This document shows, in pieces, positions 49,500 to 62,371 of a DNA stretch of 64,000 nucleotides; the stretch's first letter is position 1, and each line of letters opens with the position of its first letter. Source of the DNA: Glandiceps talaboti (lineage: Eukaryota > Hemichordata > Enteropneusta > Spengelidae). The notes under the pieces were generated by a model. That model was given only the letters and a program-made list of their open reading frames with translations, had not been told where the DNA came from and made no database searches. The position numbers and the translations under genes were made by a program. The DNA lies in NCBI RefSeq assembly GCF_964340395.1, contig NC_135550.1, positions 12,607,908 to 12,671,907 on the forward strand, written 5' to 3'.

Positions 49500-50259
49500 A
49501 CTATATGTCCTATAAAGTTTGTTGATGTAGCTTACAACTTTAACGAATAATTTGCATAATTAATGATTATCTGTAATCTGGGTATATCTTAAGAATAATC
49601 AAATTTCATACACTTTGGTGCATATATCAACCATAATAATGCGCACATGATGTGTGAAGTTTAGTGCTTTTACTTTTAATAAGTAATTTGAACAATTAAT
49701 GATCTTCAGTAATTAAGCTATATCTGCAGAATACATACTTCAAATTCAATAACATTTGGCACATACATCAACCACGACAAAGTGTATCTTTCAAAGCCTG
49801 TTGGTATAGTTGTTAATTTGATTAATTAATGATTTTCAGTAATTAGGCTATATCTAAGTATGTACACTTCATTTAACTTGGTACATCAACCATAGCATAG
49901 CACATCCGTTTGATGGAGTTTTTTTTTAAATATAGTTTTTACCTGTAATGTGTAATTTATGCAAATAATCATTTTGATATTAGGCAATATCTTTAGAATA
50001 TATACAAGCTTTACATTTCAGAAAATGATGTGCATGCATTGATGGTAAAGAAGCGCACCTGTCGTTGAAAGCTTGGAGGCGTAACTCCAAATCGTAATGC
50101 TTTATATGCATAATTAATTACTTTACGCTAATTAAGCAATATGTGAACTATACAAGGTTCAAATTTCATAATATTCTAAATTAAGTGTTAAATCATGTAT
50201 AATATAATATAATATAATATAATATAATATAATATAATATAATATAATATAATATAATA
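49500..50259. repeat. Diverged satellite and ATAAT array (unit 3)
   Basis: Counterpart of the unit 1 satellite; the pentanucleotide array is at 50198-50259. Confidence 0.6.
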
Positions 50260-50476
50260 CTTTTATAGTCTATAGTACCTATCGTTCGAAATTTTGCATT
50301 CCAACATTGTGTGTAGGCCCACATATCTATACATTCAGATTAAATCTGGTCTTTAGAGATACGATTGACATGAAAGAACTAATTTCATAATGCAAGACAC
50401 ACTGTTAGGATATTCCCTTCGAAAAAACACATAAGAGAAATTGTCAGTAAGAGTGCCACTCAAACCCAATACTTAC

Positions 50477-50915
50477 TTTCTCATTACATTTATCCTGTTC
50501 AGTCCCTTCCGTGTTGAGAATGAAATGAAGTATACAGATCTACGCAACAAGATATGTACACTAAGTGACCACACCCAATTGCTGTAAGCCGGTGTTATAA
50601 TTACGTAGTACCATCTGTTAATTTCGTTATTTATATCTGTTTAAAAATTACGAGGAATTAAAGGAATAGTTATAGTAGGTTGTATATGTAGGGGATCCTC
50701 CAGAAACCTCTCCTCCCCATTAGTGATGAGCATTATCCATCTCTTAAGCTTCTCAGGTATACATGTACAGTAGATGCTGCAAAGTACTTGTTTGCGAGAC
50801 ATAAACAATCCATTCTCCGAGTGATCACGAAATACCTTGCATATCAATATGATATGCAGCTAGTATTGTACTTTAGAAATAAATGACGGCCATATCCTGC
50901 TTTTGGTTTTATATA
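50477..50915 (-). promoter_or_regulatory. Candidate TATA promoter and non-coding first exon, gene 3
   Basis: The TATA motif at plus 50907-50915 and the donor gagaaa|gtaagtattgg (last base 50477) are conserved. About 100 bp beyond the donor that is present in unit 1 is deleted here. Confidence 0.3.
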
Positions 50916-51486
50916 AGGAGTCAGATATTTTTTATTGGCTAATACTAAAATCCATCGACCTACTTCAGGCCGGAGACATATACCAGTCCGTAAATACCTT
51001 CTGCAATTGATATATCTGACGAAAGAGTCACATTCCTCAGTATTTCCGTTATAAATTGTGTGCACAAAAAGTTAACGCCTATTGCCTTTGGGGCTGTTGA
51101 CGTGTATACAACCAGCCTGCTCACATATTTATGTGTGTATTTTCTATTCTTTTTGAAATTTAAAGTGCCATTACAATTAGTTTGACGGGGATTTTGTGAC
51201 AACGTTGAGGTGTCATTAACATATACAAAATTGTAAAGACGCAATTTTAGGGAAACCCGACACTCCGTAACCCATAAATGGTACACAGTGACCGTATCCA
51301 ACGAATATATCAAATTAGATCGTCATATAAAGAACGAGAAATATGAATAAATGAATATTTATAAGAGATTATCGTTGCTATGCTATTCCCTTCTTCTTTG
51401 CCAATCAAATAACGACTATAATACACGTGGCAAATGTTGTAAAGGGAAACAACCTTCTCCCAGCTTTTAATAATTTCGTGAATTTA

Positions 51487-51735
51487 TCATTTCCATTTTA
51501 AATTTTAGCAGGTAAAATTCTTCCCATCAATATTGTTGTCATGAATGTATCATTTCCATTTTAGCGGGTAAATGTCTCAATCCCATCAATATTGTTGTCA
51601 TGAATCTATCATTTCCATTTTAGCGGGTAAATGTCTTCCCATCAATATTGTTGTCATGAATCTCTCATTTCCATTTTAGCGGGTAAAAGTCTTCCCATCA
51701 ATATTGTTGTCATGAATCTATCATTTTCCATTTCG
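51487..51735. repeat. 58 bp minisatellite, five units (unit 3)
   Basis: Five tandem copies against three in units 1 and 2. The extra copies are the most similar to each other, consistent with recent expansion. Confidence 0.7.
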
Positions 51736-52039
51736 GGTAAAAATCATCCTATCAATAGTGACATTTACACCAATAATTTGAACATCATATATATAATAAT
51801 GGGTGCGTATTTTTTCTGAATTTACTTCCCATAATTGATTCTTCATAAAACTTTCAGGAATTATATAGTTTTTCAATCACTTGCAGTATTATTTTCAGAC
51901 CAGGTAACTGACTTTGCTGCGTGGGTGATGCGATTTCTAAATTTAAAAAAACAAAACACGCTGTACAGTCTATTATTACACGGGTCCTTGAAAATTACCA
52001 GAATGTATAAGGTACTAACTAGATGGATTTGTCATTGGA

Positions 52040-53678
52040 TAGTGTACTTAAGGATTTGATAAACCCTCCGTCACATCCAAGATGGCACCTCCGCTGGGAT
52101 GAAGAGAGGCTTACCACAACAAAAACATTTGCAATGTTTGGATATCTTACTTGGAATCAGACTACGTGAATACGTTAAGTTTCCGTGTTGCCAAATTTAG
52201 CTGATGATGTTAAGTCAAAAGCTTGTTCAAAAAACCTGAATCTTCGTGATTAATGTCAATATGCAATTATTTATCCATGACGTTTAGAATTTTGATTGGT
52301 TAATATATATAGCTACAACGACCCAGTGTGACCCCACTATTGGCTATGTACCAGTATGCACTATGTCACCGACCACGGTCTTGTTTTTTTGTATGATTTC
52401 TTGGTATTTTGTATGATTCAATATTGAAGTCCACCGTGAAGTCTGGTTTGTTTGGCCATAAATTCCAAGTATTTTTACTATGATATCACAAACATAGACC
52501 AGTTACAGAAAGTATAGTAACCAAAATACTGTAACACCGACATTTCGCGGATTTTAGGGACCTTGGTACTTAGATTGTTCTCAGGATTATTTTATGCTTC
52601 ACGTTACGCATTACCTAGCCAGTATTATAATATACCTAGTGATAATGCTGTGCCATGATTTGCTAGAATCAGTCACGTGATAGGAAATAGAATGACTATT
52701 TCCCTAGGGAATTAGTTCCATCAACTTGTACATGGTCACGTGACCACCGCGCGTTCACAGCAGGTCGAAATGGCAGCTTCTGACGATGTTGTCTGCCACC
52801 GCTAGTTCACAGCATGAGGTATATTATAAAACACATATTGCCTGGCCTATATTCGGGCTATAGCACCCGTTCATTACTCCCTCGTGACTGTGAGTTACCA
52901 GAATCACATGCTATTTCCCTCGGCCTTTGGCCTCGGGAAATAGCATGTGATTCTGGTAACTCACAGTCCCTCGGGTGTAATAAACGGGTGCCTTTGGCCT
53001 CGGGAAATAGCATGTGATTCTCAGTGGTAACTCACAGTCCCTCGGGTGTAATAAACGGGTGCTATAGCCCGAATATAGGCCAAGCAATATGTGTTCACTA
53101 TATACAAAGTAGTACACGTGTATTTTATCCCTGGAGTCTGTTTATATCGAAGTGGAATAGGTTGAAACAGTTCTTATTTGAGCACAAAAATGTTGTCTTT
53201 ATGGTGTACATATAATATATAAAAAAAACTCATCAGCAACATAAATAGTATGATCATTGTTGATCGAAGTCAGCCATTTTAGATATAGGGGAGCTGCAAT
53301 AATTGTAGCGTTTGTTGTGACTTTGATGTTTTTTTTCTTCTGTTTCTGTTCTTTTCTGCATATATGCGCTTCTACTTTTACTGAATTTGAGGGATTGGGG
53401 TAGCTCTTAACATTTCTAGGGTCTTGAAGGCTCCATACTGAATTAATGTCGGAGTTAGGAAATATCCAGTCTTTTGAGTTGTAAGGTCCAATTGTTTCAA
53501 TGGAATGTTACGCCTGGTCCATCGTCTCACAAAGCATGTGTGTAAGCAGACTAAATAACGAACTGTTAATACTGATAATCTTTAATCATTTAGAGTATAT
53601 CTAAGTTTGAACCCCCTATCACATGAACAGTTTGCTTTATCACTTATCATCTGGGAGATCATCACACTGGACAAACAG
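52040..53678. other. Unit-3-specific 1.6 kb block
   Basis: Units 1 and 2 pass directly from the homologue of gtcattgg to that of gatcatgcatatacta. Unit 3 has about 1.64 kb between them, including a fold-back element (52831-53094). No convincing gene. It could be an insertion here, or a replacement in the ancestor of units 1 and 2, where a short different linker is present. Confidence 0.6.
52831..53094. repeat. Fold-back inverted repeat with internal tandem copy
   Basis: The outer arms (acacatattgcctggcctat and its complement) and inner arms around tttggcctcgggaaatagca form a long hairpin. The right arm holds two tandem copies of about 66-70 bp including taactcacagtccctcgggt. A MITE-like origin is likely. 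Confidence 0.7.
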
Positions 53679-54076
53679 TCGATCATGCATATACTATAGG
53701 AGGGAAGAGAAAAGGGAAGAAACTCAAACCGTGGATTGAATAAACGTGATTCTGGAGTAGTTTTACAATGAACTACCAAATATTAAAGTGTTATGATAAG
53801 TTTTCCATAGGTAAGACGAGTAATACTGACGTTCGAACATATACTTTGAACTATATCACAGACTTCCGTTCGTGTGATTCAATGGTAAGATAAGACCATC
53901 ACCGGAAGACGGAAGTACAACATTTGGCCTACGCAGGGGGCATTAGATTCATTTATCGTAAACATAATTATTTGCATAAAATTCCACATCTAAAATTCCA
54001 AGATCAACGGTGCTAACACGTGAGGCATCGAGGTCGAAGGTTACGAGACCATATACCGGATGTAAACACAACACGA

Positions 54077-54440
54077 TCAGAATTTCGGATGAACTTTCAA
54101 AACATACCAATCACTATAGGATAAATGTCATGGACTATGAGTTAATAAATGTAGATCTGACGGTCGGAAAGTTTCTCGCAGAGGAAATAAAAGGGGGCAA
54201 AGTGAACAGAATTTTGGATCAACTTTCAAAACATACCAATCACGATAGAATAAATTTCATCGACTGGTTTAATGTAGATCGGAAAGTTTGTTGCAATGGA
54301 AATAAAAGGGGGCAAATTCAAATTGAACAGAATTTCAGATCAACTTTAAAAGGTACCAATCACCATATAATAAATTTAATGGGTTATAATTTAAATAAGT
54401 GTATGTCTGACAGTCGGAAAGTTTGTCGCAAGTTTCATTT
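54077..54440. repeat. Tandem 126-129 bp repeat (unit 3)
   Basis: Third counterpart of the array at 14968-15340, again three copies. Confidence 0.6.
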
Positions 54441-56005
54441 TCTATATAGTTGCCTTTAATTATTAGATCGCATGGTTCTTTGAGTTATACCAATGATCGG
54501 AAATTGTGTCGCAGTGGAAACAATTTCGCATTGTTATGTGCGACAGAATTTTCGAAGAATTTTCGGACAATTTCGACGCATGCGCATATCATACAACCGC
54601 AATCTTTGGCGCACGACACTGCAGGTCGCCTAAAAACAAACAGATTCATGCATTTTAGAATTCCTATGGAGATGTTCTGGTCCGTTATCAACTCGTGAAA
54701 TGTGATATGCTAGCACATGTAACAAGATAGCGTGTTGTGCAGACTGTTTTGTATTGTTGTTGTTGTTGTTGTTGTTGGTTTTTTTTTTCAGAAGTGTCGA
54801 CTTGTGCATGTCTGTGTGCATGTCGGTGAATCTTGTCCTTCATTGTTTCAAGATGTACCGACATAACGATAATGGAATGAATCGTGTATGAAGTATCTTA
54901 ACATCTTCTAGGCTATAGCTACAAGGATGCAAATCTATGAAAGTGTCCAGGGATATCGTTCATCTTTTCACGTGTCTGTGCGATCGTCAAGTACACGGAA
55001 AACAGAGAGATTAAGATGTCTTCACATAGCGAGAACGTTACGCGGAACACCGAACGCGTTACGTTCTCGCTAGGTGATGTACAAAAGCGATTAAGATGAC
55101 AACATAACCTTTGACACGTCGCACAATTGTAAGTTGTAATAATGTATCTTATTGGCCAAGAAGTTTACCATCGTCCAATTATCGCTAGCTTTACAACATT
55201 GTTTTGTTGCGACAATGTTGGTAAAAAGGTATGTTAGTTATGAACGATACATTTTATTGTATATTTTCACAGCTGTGTTAAATTTTTATCCTTTTATTAG
55301 TCCTATGAAAATGACTACTATGAGAAAAAGCGGTCTTACCTAAAATGCAGCAAAAAACATTCATTTTACGCCCTGCGTATATATGGTCTGTACGATCGGT
55401 TCCGTACGCCTATGTGCACACTAGTATCAGCGGTACACGGCAATATCCAGTGACAACTTTTTAAATCCAAAATTATTTGTTATCTGATTTGTTCTGAATT
55501 TTGAAGCGTAATTGTCAATACAATTGTCCCTCTTACCTCCGTCCTGCAAAGAGCCAGCCGTGAAACACGGGCTTACTAAAAATGCTGGTAACTAAGGAAT
55601 AAAATCGCCCAGTGGTCAAATATTAGCAATAAATCGATTATTTAGTCTGTTTACCTCATCTTGACTGCAAAATTAAATTCCATTGCGGGTTACCAAAACT
55701 CTCGAAATGGGAACTTTTCAAGTTCTATCCTAAATTGAACCACGTACAGCTCTTACGTACGTCGGCGCAAGTGTATTTGAATGTTGCAGTTCGAACTTGA
55801 AAAGGTCTGATTTCGACGCTTTTTGTGATCTAAGCAGGGAATACCATGAATACTACCATCAGAGGAATGGAAATGGCGTAGATATTCGATCGATTGCTAA
55901 TATTTGATCACTGGGTGGGCAATTCTCTTGCAATTGGTGCGCATACATTTTGCTTTTGGTGTCGTAATACGCCACGTCCATTGCTCTTTGCATGACGGTG
56001 TTTAG

Positions 56006-58508
56006 AGTCAAGTCAGTAATATAGACTCGTGCATCATCTGTAAGCAGGACTATGTACATTACCGGTACTACATATTTGTCAATACTCTCAGACGAAGACG
56101 AAGACGTCAAGAAATCACAGACGCACTTTTAACATGGGAGGAAGATCACGATGACATCGAAATGTTTTTAATCGATACATTTTTGGATAGGAGAAATCTT
56201 AATAATTCACCAGTCGACCTTGATCTGTTTTCAAATGATGAGTGCTTTGAATACTTCAGGTAAGTACCTAAGAAGGGGGTGCATTATTTTAGTACAATTG
56301 CATAAGTCCAACTTGTCATATCAATAGAATATGTGTAGTACAGGTTGTGAAATGAAAAACAAAATTGCTTTGATAAGCCTACCAGTGTTGTCCTTTTGAT
56401 GTTTTTATTCTATTTTTCATTTTTTGATATGATTTTTAATTTTTTTAAAAGGTTTTTGTATACAATGTACAGCTTACACATTCCACAAGTCTTTCATTCT
56501 GTAAATTACAGATTTGGTAAACATGACTGGACCCGGCCGGTTACATGATGCACTCTCTCTGCCAGAAAAGATAGTTGGATATAATGGAACTGCAGCAACA
56601 AGTATGGAGGCACTACTCATTCTTCTGCGTCGACTATCATATCCCAACCGTTGGTGTGATTTAGTTCAATTTTTCCAGAAGGATGAACCAGAACTGAGTA
56701 TAATTTTCAATACGGAATGTCAGTTTCCTCCTCTATTGGCATAAAATGTAATAATGTGTCATTTTATGTAATTCTACATGTCAACAGTTTGTGTCAATAT
56801 TGTGCTAAATCAACAATGAATGTAAAATGTTTCTGCAAGTAGAATGACCTAGAAAAGTCACCTTAGAAACAAATATACTAGTAAGTTAACCTAAAGGAGT
56901 ACACTAGAATATCAAAAATATCTCACCCACTACTATCAGATACGTATTCCTTTTAAAAGCTAATAGCAATCAGTAATTGAACTTTTTTACATTTGTCAGT
57001 GTGGTTATACTTATCTCAAATTTGTGTGATTTTTGTGTGCCCTTTTATGCAGATTGTAGAATATATCCATGGGGAATTTAACCATCTTCTCACATCCTTA
57101 AATTTGGCATGGCTTGACCCAGATACATTTGCTGCAGCAATCCATAACAAGGGGGCCTCACTGCATAATTGCTGGGGATTCATTGATGGAACAACTAGAT
57201 CAATTTCAAGACCACATACTGGCCAAAGGGTTGTATTTTCTGGCCACAAAAGAAAGCACTGCCTAAAATTTCAGGTAAGACAATACTAGAACACTTTCAT
57301 AATTCAGGCAGAATAATATTTACACTAAAATTACAGTCTTTCAACAAAGTTTGAAAGACTTTTTCATTCGATGGATTGACGTACGTGTCATGAAGTTATT
57401 TTGGGAATACAGAATAAATATTAATGCTTAAGCTCTTAATTAATTTTAATTTTGGAGTCTTGTTTAATGTAGAGTTTCCTGTCATACTGCCTAAAGAATG
57501 TGCAAATATCAAGATTTCAGTTTGTCAACACAGTTTGTACATGTGCATTGAGTATTGTTGTTTGACAATTTAAATTCAGAGGTACTTGTTTGTCAACAAC
57601 AACAATGCAGATTACAGACATACAAGCTGCACTGACAGTTGAACAGTGGACATTGCACATTGCACTAGGGAGTAGAACAACAAACGTTAGACATGAAATA
57701 GAAACACAAAAAAGTTTATCAAATAACACCTCGGCTGCAAACATCGATATGTATTTTGGTTCTCTAATACAAGTATTTCATCCAGTTTTCATTGTTTAAA
57801 AAATATTTCTTCAAATGTCTAGCATCACATTCAAGAAGCTATCTATGTGCCTTTTTGTGAGCATCTATCTTCACTCCTCCAACCCAACCCTATTTCAGTA
57901 TGTTGATCCATCAATACTCTAAGAAACCATGTCACGATCCTTTTCTTTAATGGCCTCAATGTCAAACCACATTAGTCTACAATCTGATAACTCATCAAAA
58001 TAGATCAAAGCATTGTCCAACATGATTTGTATTTTATTCAATTTCAGTCCCTTCAAGCACCAAATGGTCTTATAGCCCATATGTTTGGACCAATAGAAGG
58101 GAGCCGACATGATGCATATATGTTGGCAGAAAGCCAGCTACTTCCAATGTTAGAGCAAATTCAACATAATGGACAGATGATGTGTGTTTATGGTGACCCT
58201 GCTTATCCTCTTCGGCGAGAGTTAATGGGCCCATTCAAGGGGCACACTTAACCCCTCAACAGCAGACTTTCAACCGATCCATGTCAGAAGTTCGTGTATG
58301 TGTGGAGTGGGATTTTGGAAAGATTATATCTATCTTTGCATTTTTTGATTTTAAGAAAAACCAAAAGTTCTACCTACAACCTGTAGCAATGTATTTTTTG
58401 GTGGCAACAATTCTAACAAATTTCTATACTTGTCTCTATGGAAGTGAAAATTCAACCTTTTTTGATCTACAGCCACCAGCACTTGAAACTTACCTTAGAA
58501 ATGAATAA
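56006..58508 (+). pseudogene. PIF/Harbinger transposase (DDE_Tnp_4 / HARBI1-like), frameshifted
   Basis: Exon-like blocks: up to 56259 (ending DECFEYFR, donor gtaagt), 56512 onward (LHDALSLPEKIVGYNGT), 57053-57274 (first aspartate in WGFIDGT) and 58048-58508. The last block has GPIEGSRHDAYML, the second aspartate in VYGDPAYP and a glutamate in SEVRVCVEW. Spacing and order match a DDE_Tnp_4 nuclease. Breaks: a frame change near 56540, no in-frame donor after the second block, and a one-base loss near 58240 that puts TAA after KGHT. It is therefore probably inactive, although most of the protein is recognisable. Confidence 0.75.
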
Positions 58509-58880
58509 ACATTGTTGGCTGTTATTGATGTATTAGTTGTAGTACCAACAGACTTATCAAATGTTATTCTGCATATTACTGTTATTATGAATATACATGA
58601 TTGCTACTGATATGATTGTCTGACATTGTATATTTTTGTTACATAAACAAAACAAAGTAAAAACAAAGATATCATTTATTTATTGAACACTGATTTATTT
58701 TGTCACAGTTGCCGGTAAAGTGTGGAACAGAAGATATACTGTTCTGCTTGTTACAAAATACTGACTCATCTCTTTGCTGGATGTCTACTCATACACTGAC
58801 CATAAGCTCCCGAGTCATTTTCTGCTGTTGTCATTCTCTTCATGGCAGTCTCTCTGAAGGTAATGGCTTGCTGTCGTTGT

Positions 58881-59002
58881 TCATATTTTTTTCTTGGATG
58901 CCACCGCATCACTACTTCTACGTGGTGCCTGGCTTTCAACATATGACACAACTTCTTGGCACAGCTGTTGCAATTCAGTGTACTGCTCTTCTGTACCAGA
59001 CC

Positions 59003-59100
<98 letters not shown>

Positions 59101-59518
59101 ATGAACAATTGCCCCTGTGTAAATACTTAAAGAAGTAAAATCATCTCAAATTTTAGCAATTGAATATCAATTTCGAAATTCAAAATTCACAGTAATATTA
59201 ATCAAAAGAATTTAATCACACAGAGGTTTGGATTCCATGTAACTTTGTTATCACTCACTTTTCCATAGCCTTCTTATCATTCTCCTTGAACTTCATTAGT
59301 AGCAAATCTGCGTGCTCTCTGACGGACCTTGATGTTATTTTTGGTCCGTCACCACTCGTACACCAGCCCCAATGTGACATCAGTGTGTTATCAATAGCTA
59401 ACCATTCTGCCGAGGTTTCAGGCCTGTTAGCCACTACTTCCCGTAGTAGATCAACGTCCTGTTGAACGGACCAACGTATGACAGTTCGTTTCTGCACTGA
59501 CATGCTTGCTCTCAGTAT
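58881..59518 (-). CDS. Myb/SANT-like protein of the PIF/Harbinger element
   Basis: Two exons: 59518-59259 (acceptor ttgcag, donor gaaaa|gtgagt, ends phase 2) and 59001-58881 (acceptor attaag, TGA stop). The first has the helix-turn-helix pattern IRWSVQQDVDLLREVVANRP, with later W residues and ITSRSVREHADLLLMKFKEND. The second continues SGTEEQYTELQQLCQEV and ends KKKI. In this superfamily such proteins help bind the ends and import the transposase into the nucleus. The frame is intact. A TA microsatellite fills the intron and replaces its pyrimidine tract. The start may be the in-exon ATG or an upstream exon with an ATG at 59848. Confidence 0.7.
59007..59098. repeat. TA dinucleotide microsatellite
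   Basis: About 46 ta repeats inside the Myb-like gene intron, directly abutting the acceptor. Confidence 0.95.
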
Positions 59519-59599
59519 CTGCAATTACATCAATAGTAAAAGAACATAGTTGAAATGTATTTATGAATCCAGTCATCACAGCTGGCTACAAAAACATAA

Positions 59600-59848
59600 T
59601 TACATAGCACCAAGCCACCATGAAGCAGTAGTGTTTACAAGCCTTGCGTACGCCTTTCTCGGTTCATACGATCTTATATGTGTCCCCAGCCTCTGTGTTT
59701 GTCTCCAAAACAAGAAATTTATATGAGGCAGTAATGTATATGAAATAATTGTAACCCGCTTGTCGTGCGATGACTTTTGTTTGGTGGCCGTTGTTACTGT
59801 TACTTCCGTATTCGGCAAGCAAGCTGGATCAACAACAACAGTGGCCAC
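59600..59848 (-). CDS. Possible first exon of the Myb-like gene
   Basis: An ATG-initiated minus-strand frame (MATVVVDPACLPNTE...) lies 330 bp upstream of the Myb-domain exon and inside the putative element. Phase-0 donor candidates (for example gaa|gtaaca) could join it to the exon at 59518, which starts in phase 0. No homology recognised; it could equally be non-coding. Confidence 0.25.
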   Translation of the reverse strand: MATVVVDPACLPNTEVTVTTATKQKSSHDKRVTIISYTLLPHINFLFWRQTQRLGTHIRSYEPRKAYARLVNTTASWWLGAM

Positions 59849-60257
59849 ATACTTCTAGTGACAGTCCGACGCCAGTTATGACTTTTTGTCTCTTTTTTAT
59901 ATAAAATGTTGCAACATCAGTAATCTATGAATATAGTAACTCGTAAAGTGATAAGTATATTTTGAAAAACAATGATTCACATTGAATTTTCTGTTTAAAT
60001 AAAAGCATGAAATGCTCTCGGAATTGATATACGAGAAACTTACCTGTTTCACGTAAAAATACAACTGGCAGACGACAAGCGAACGTGTGACGTAATCAAA
60101 TTACGAGTAAAATAAGGGAGTGATAACGTATCCGTTCAAGTTCCGTTCACGTAAGCTATCTTAATCTCTCCAACAACATACATGATTAACCAACATACAG
60201 CTTCAGCCATTCTTTGTATGAAAATGTACCAAGATTAATATTTCTGATTAGTCAATA

Positions 60258-61239
60258 ATGATGGAGACAGCCAAATATTTGAAAGTTATTCAATGGGCCA
60301 TTGCAGGCCATAGTATCTTCTTCACGGGAAGTGCAGGAACTGGGACATCTTCATTAGTGCGGAAATTAGTCCGAGCACTTCCCAGAAGAGTAGCTGTTAC
60401 TGTATCAACTGGTCTTGCAGCTAGTCAGTATGAACATGCAGATACCATTCATGTTTTCACTGGCATTGGAACTGGAAATAAACCACTTTCAGCCATCCAG
60501 AAATATATGAACTCACGACAAGAAATACAAGAAAGACTCACAACAATAGAAACATTAATTATTGATGAAATACCTATGATCCGTGCCAAGAAACTTAAAC
60601 TGATCAAAGAAGTTTTGAAGAATATCCGCAAGAGCACAGCACCTTTTGGTGGAATACAGCTAATAGTGCATAGGCATTTTAGACATTTTACCACCACTAA
60701 GATCGCGACATGATGTGGCACATTACACCTTTGAGTCAGATTTGTGGAAAGAGACATTTTGAAACCATAGTGTTATATTGGATGAAGTCTTTCGTCAAGA
60801 ACCAGCATTTGTAGCTATATATATTACAAGAGCTGGCCAATGGTACTTGCAGTCAACGTCACATGGAAATATTACAACAAAGAACCAAACCGTTGAACCC
60901 TGCCGACTACCCCCATTTGTCATTCATTCCATCCATATACACACATAACATAGACGCCAAACATCACAATATGACTGCTTTACTACAATATCCTGGAAAA
61001 ATTTATTCCTTCAAAGCAATCGATAGTGGCAACAATAGATTACTTGATAAAGAAACCGTCTTGCAGAAAACACTCTACACCTCAAGGTTGGTGCGCTAGT
61101 AATGTTAATTTTCAACTGCACAAAAACACTGAGAAATGGCATGACAGGTACTATAGTCAACATTGATGATGGGCTGCCAGTTGGGAAAGAACTTTTAACT
61201 ATCAAGCAATTTTATACGTCATTTGTACCCTTCATCTGA
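60258..61239 (+). pseudogene. PIF1-like helicase pseudogene
   Basis: The first 130 residues match a PIF1/RecD-type superfamily 1 helicase: Walker A-like FFTGSAGTGTSSLV, VSTGLAA, Walker B-like LIIDEIPMI, then GGIQLIV. In Walker A the invariant lysine before SS is replaced by threonine. Downstream, in shifted frames, come YTFESDLWKE, RQEPAFVA, YPHLSFIPSIYTHN and a C-terminal MTGTIVNIDDGLPVG segment. At least three frame changes break the gene. It has no introns in the surviving part. It may derive from a mobile element, but nothing here shows which. Confidence 0.7.
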
Positions 61240-61419
61240 GACATTTCATTGATGGTTTTTTCTGTGTTTTCGTATCTTTTGTATTATTTTTTTTCATCTT
61301 AAGTTGTTAGTTTGTTGTACAAATCGCGAGACATAGTGTAGCATTTCTATAAGAATTAAATAATAATAGTAAATAATATAGCCATGTAGTTGAATGTTTT
61401 TATACCTTGATAATATCAA

Positions 61420-61680
61420 TGATTGATAACTCCATCTCTTCCGGTTCTTTCTATACGGTCTTCAAAACTACCACGTGTAACACCATTCTTTAAACAAAAT
61501 GCATCTGTTGAAATGAACTTAACAATTACCGCCCTGTTTCAAACCTACCCTTTCTTTTTAAGATCATTGAACGAACTTTTCTTTCAGAGCTAATCAATCA
61601 CATGTGGGTTCGTCTCAGAAGTCCTCTATTAATACCTTGCATACAATGCAGCTGTGCTTTGCTTACTTTCTTGATCGTTA
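61420..61680 (+). pseudogene. LINE reverse-transcriptase fragment (CR1/L2/Jockey-like)
   Basis: Shifting between frames, the plus strand gives INDSISSGSFYTVFKTT, then LNNYRPVSNLPFLFKIIER and LSELINHM. This is the characteristic start of the RT domain in CR1/L2/Jockey-type LINEs. A stop and a frameshift separate the blocks and no catalytic YxDD region is present, so it is a short dead fragment. Confidence 0.65.
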
Positions 61681-62371
61681 TGGAATTAGCATGTAATTGG
61701 TAGCGTCACAAACAGAAAACAATTTGCATGCTCAGAGATCGTCAAGTACAAGTTTTTTTTTTATAAACAAGTTGCGTCACGTGATGTTTACAGTAACAAA
61801 TGAGTACGCAGGGATAATTGAACATTGTTTATGACCAACAGATGAGTTATTTTGCATTTTCAGTATCAATTTTAATTGCATGATTACCAAGAGACATAAA
61901 ATAAGTTAACACCGAAAATATAAATAAAACATATGTAAACAATTCAAAAACAAATGGAGCAACACAGTCGTGATTTTACCGTCACAGGTGACACATACTC
62001 TCATAAGTTGAACAGAAAACCACTGTCAGAATGTAACAGTATAGGAAACAAGAAATCCTGTAAACATCGCCTTCAATTTCTTTTTTGCAGGCTCGCTTTC
62101 GAAAAAAAATTGAAGTATTAATAAATGTCATAGCACGATGGCTGCTAAGCCACACACAACAGTGTGGATACTTGGCTATCTAAATACAATCAGTCAAAGA
62201 TTTAATTCTATAGGAGAATGTACAAGTAACAGAATTGAAACTTGACAGTACATTTATCTCTGTTCAATATGTGGATTGATTCAAATGCATTGACGAAAAA
62301 TTATATGTGATTCTGATAGTGTCGTTATCGTTTATTTGAAAAAGTCACTTTACACATGCACTTTTTTGCAG

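Larger units (their letters stand above)
42181..57605. repeat. Tandem segmental duplication, unit 3 (diverges at right)
   Basis: The third unit matches units 1 and 2 up to the Harbinger region near 57.6 kb. There units 1 and 2 switch to the 4.0 kb element, while unit 3 continues into intact Harbinger sequence. From the signal-peptide exon rightwards it is more diverged than units 1 and 2 are from each other. It also has private indels, including about 1.6 kb of extra DNA at 52040-53678. Confidence 0.85.
55007..60169. mobile_element. Near-complete PIF/Harbinger transposon (unit 3)
   Basis: It contains the two hallmark genes of the superfamily: a plus-strand DDE transposase and a minus-strand Myb/SANT-like gene. 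Candidate ends are agagattaagat at 55007 and its complement ending at 60169, with partial similarity further inward. No clear 3 bp target duplication is visible, so the exact ends are tentative. An imperfect hairpin (55027-55072) lies near the left end. Confidence 0.5.

Noticed and set aside
57590-57799. 69-codon ORF between transposase exons
   Set aside because: It lies in the intron between the third and fourth transposase blocks and resembles no part of the family.
58881-59130. Long IYIYIY frames on both strands
   Set aside because: They are produced by the TA dinucleotide array; only the part before 59001 on the minus strand belongs to the Myb-like gene.
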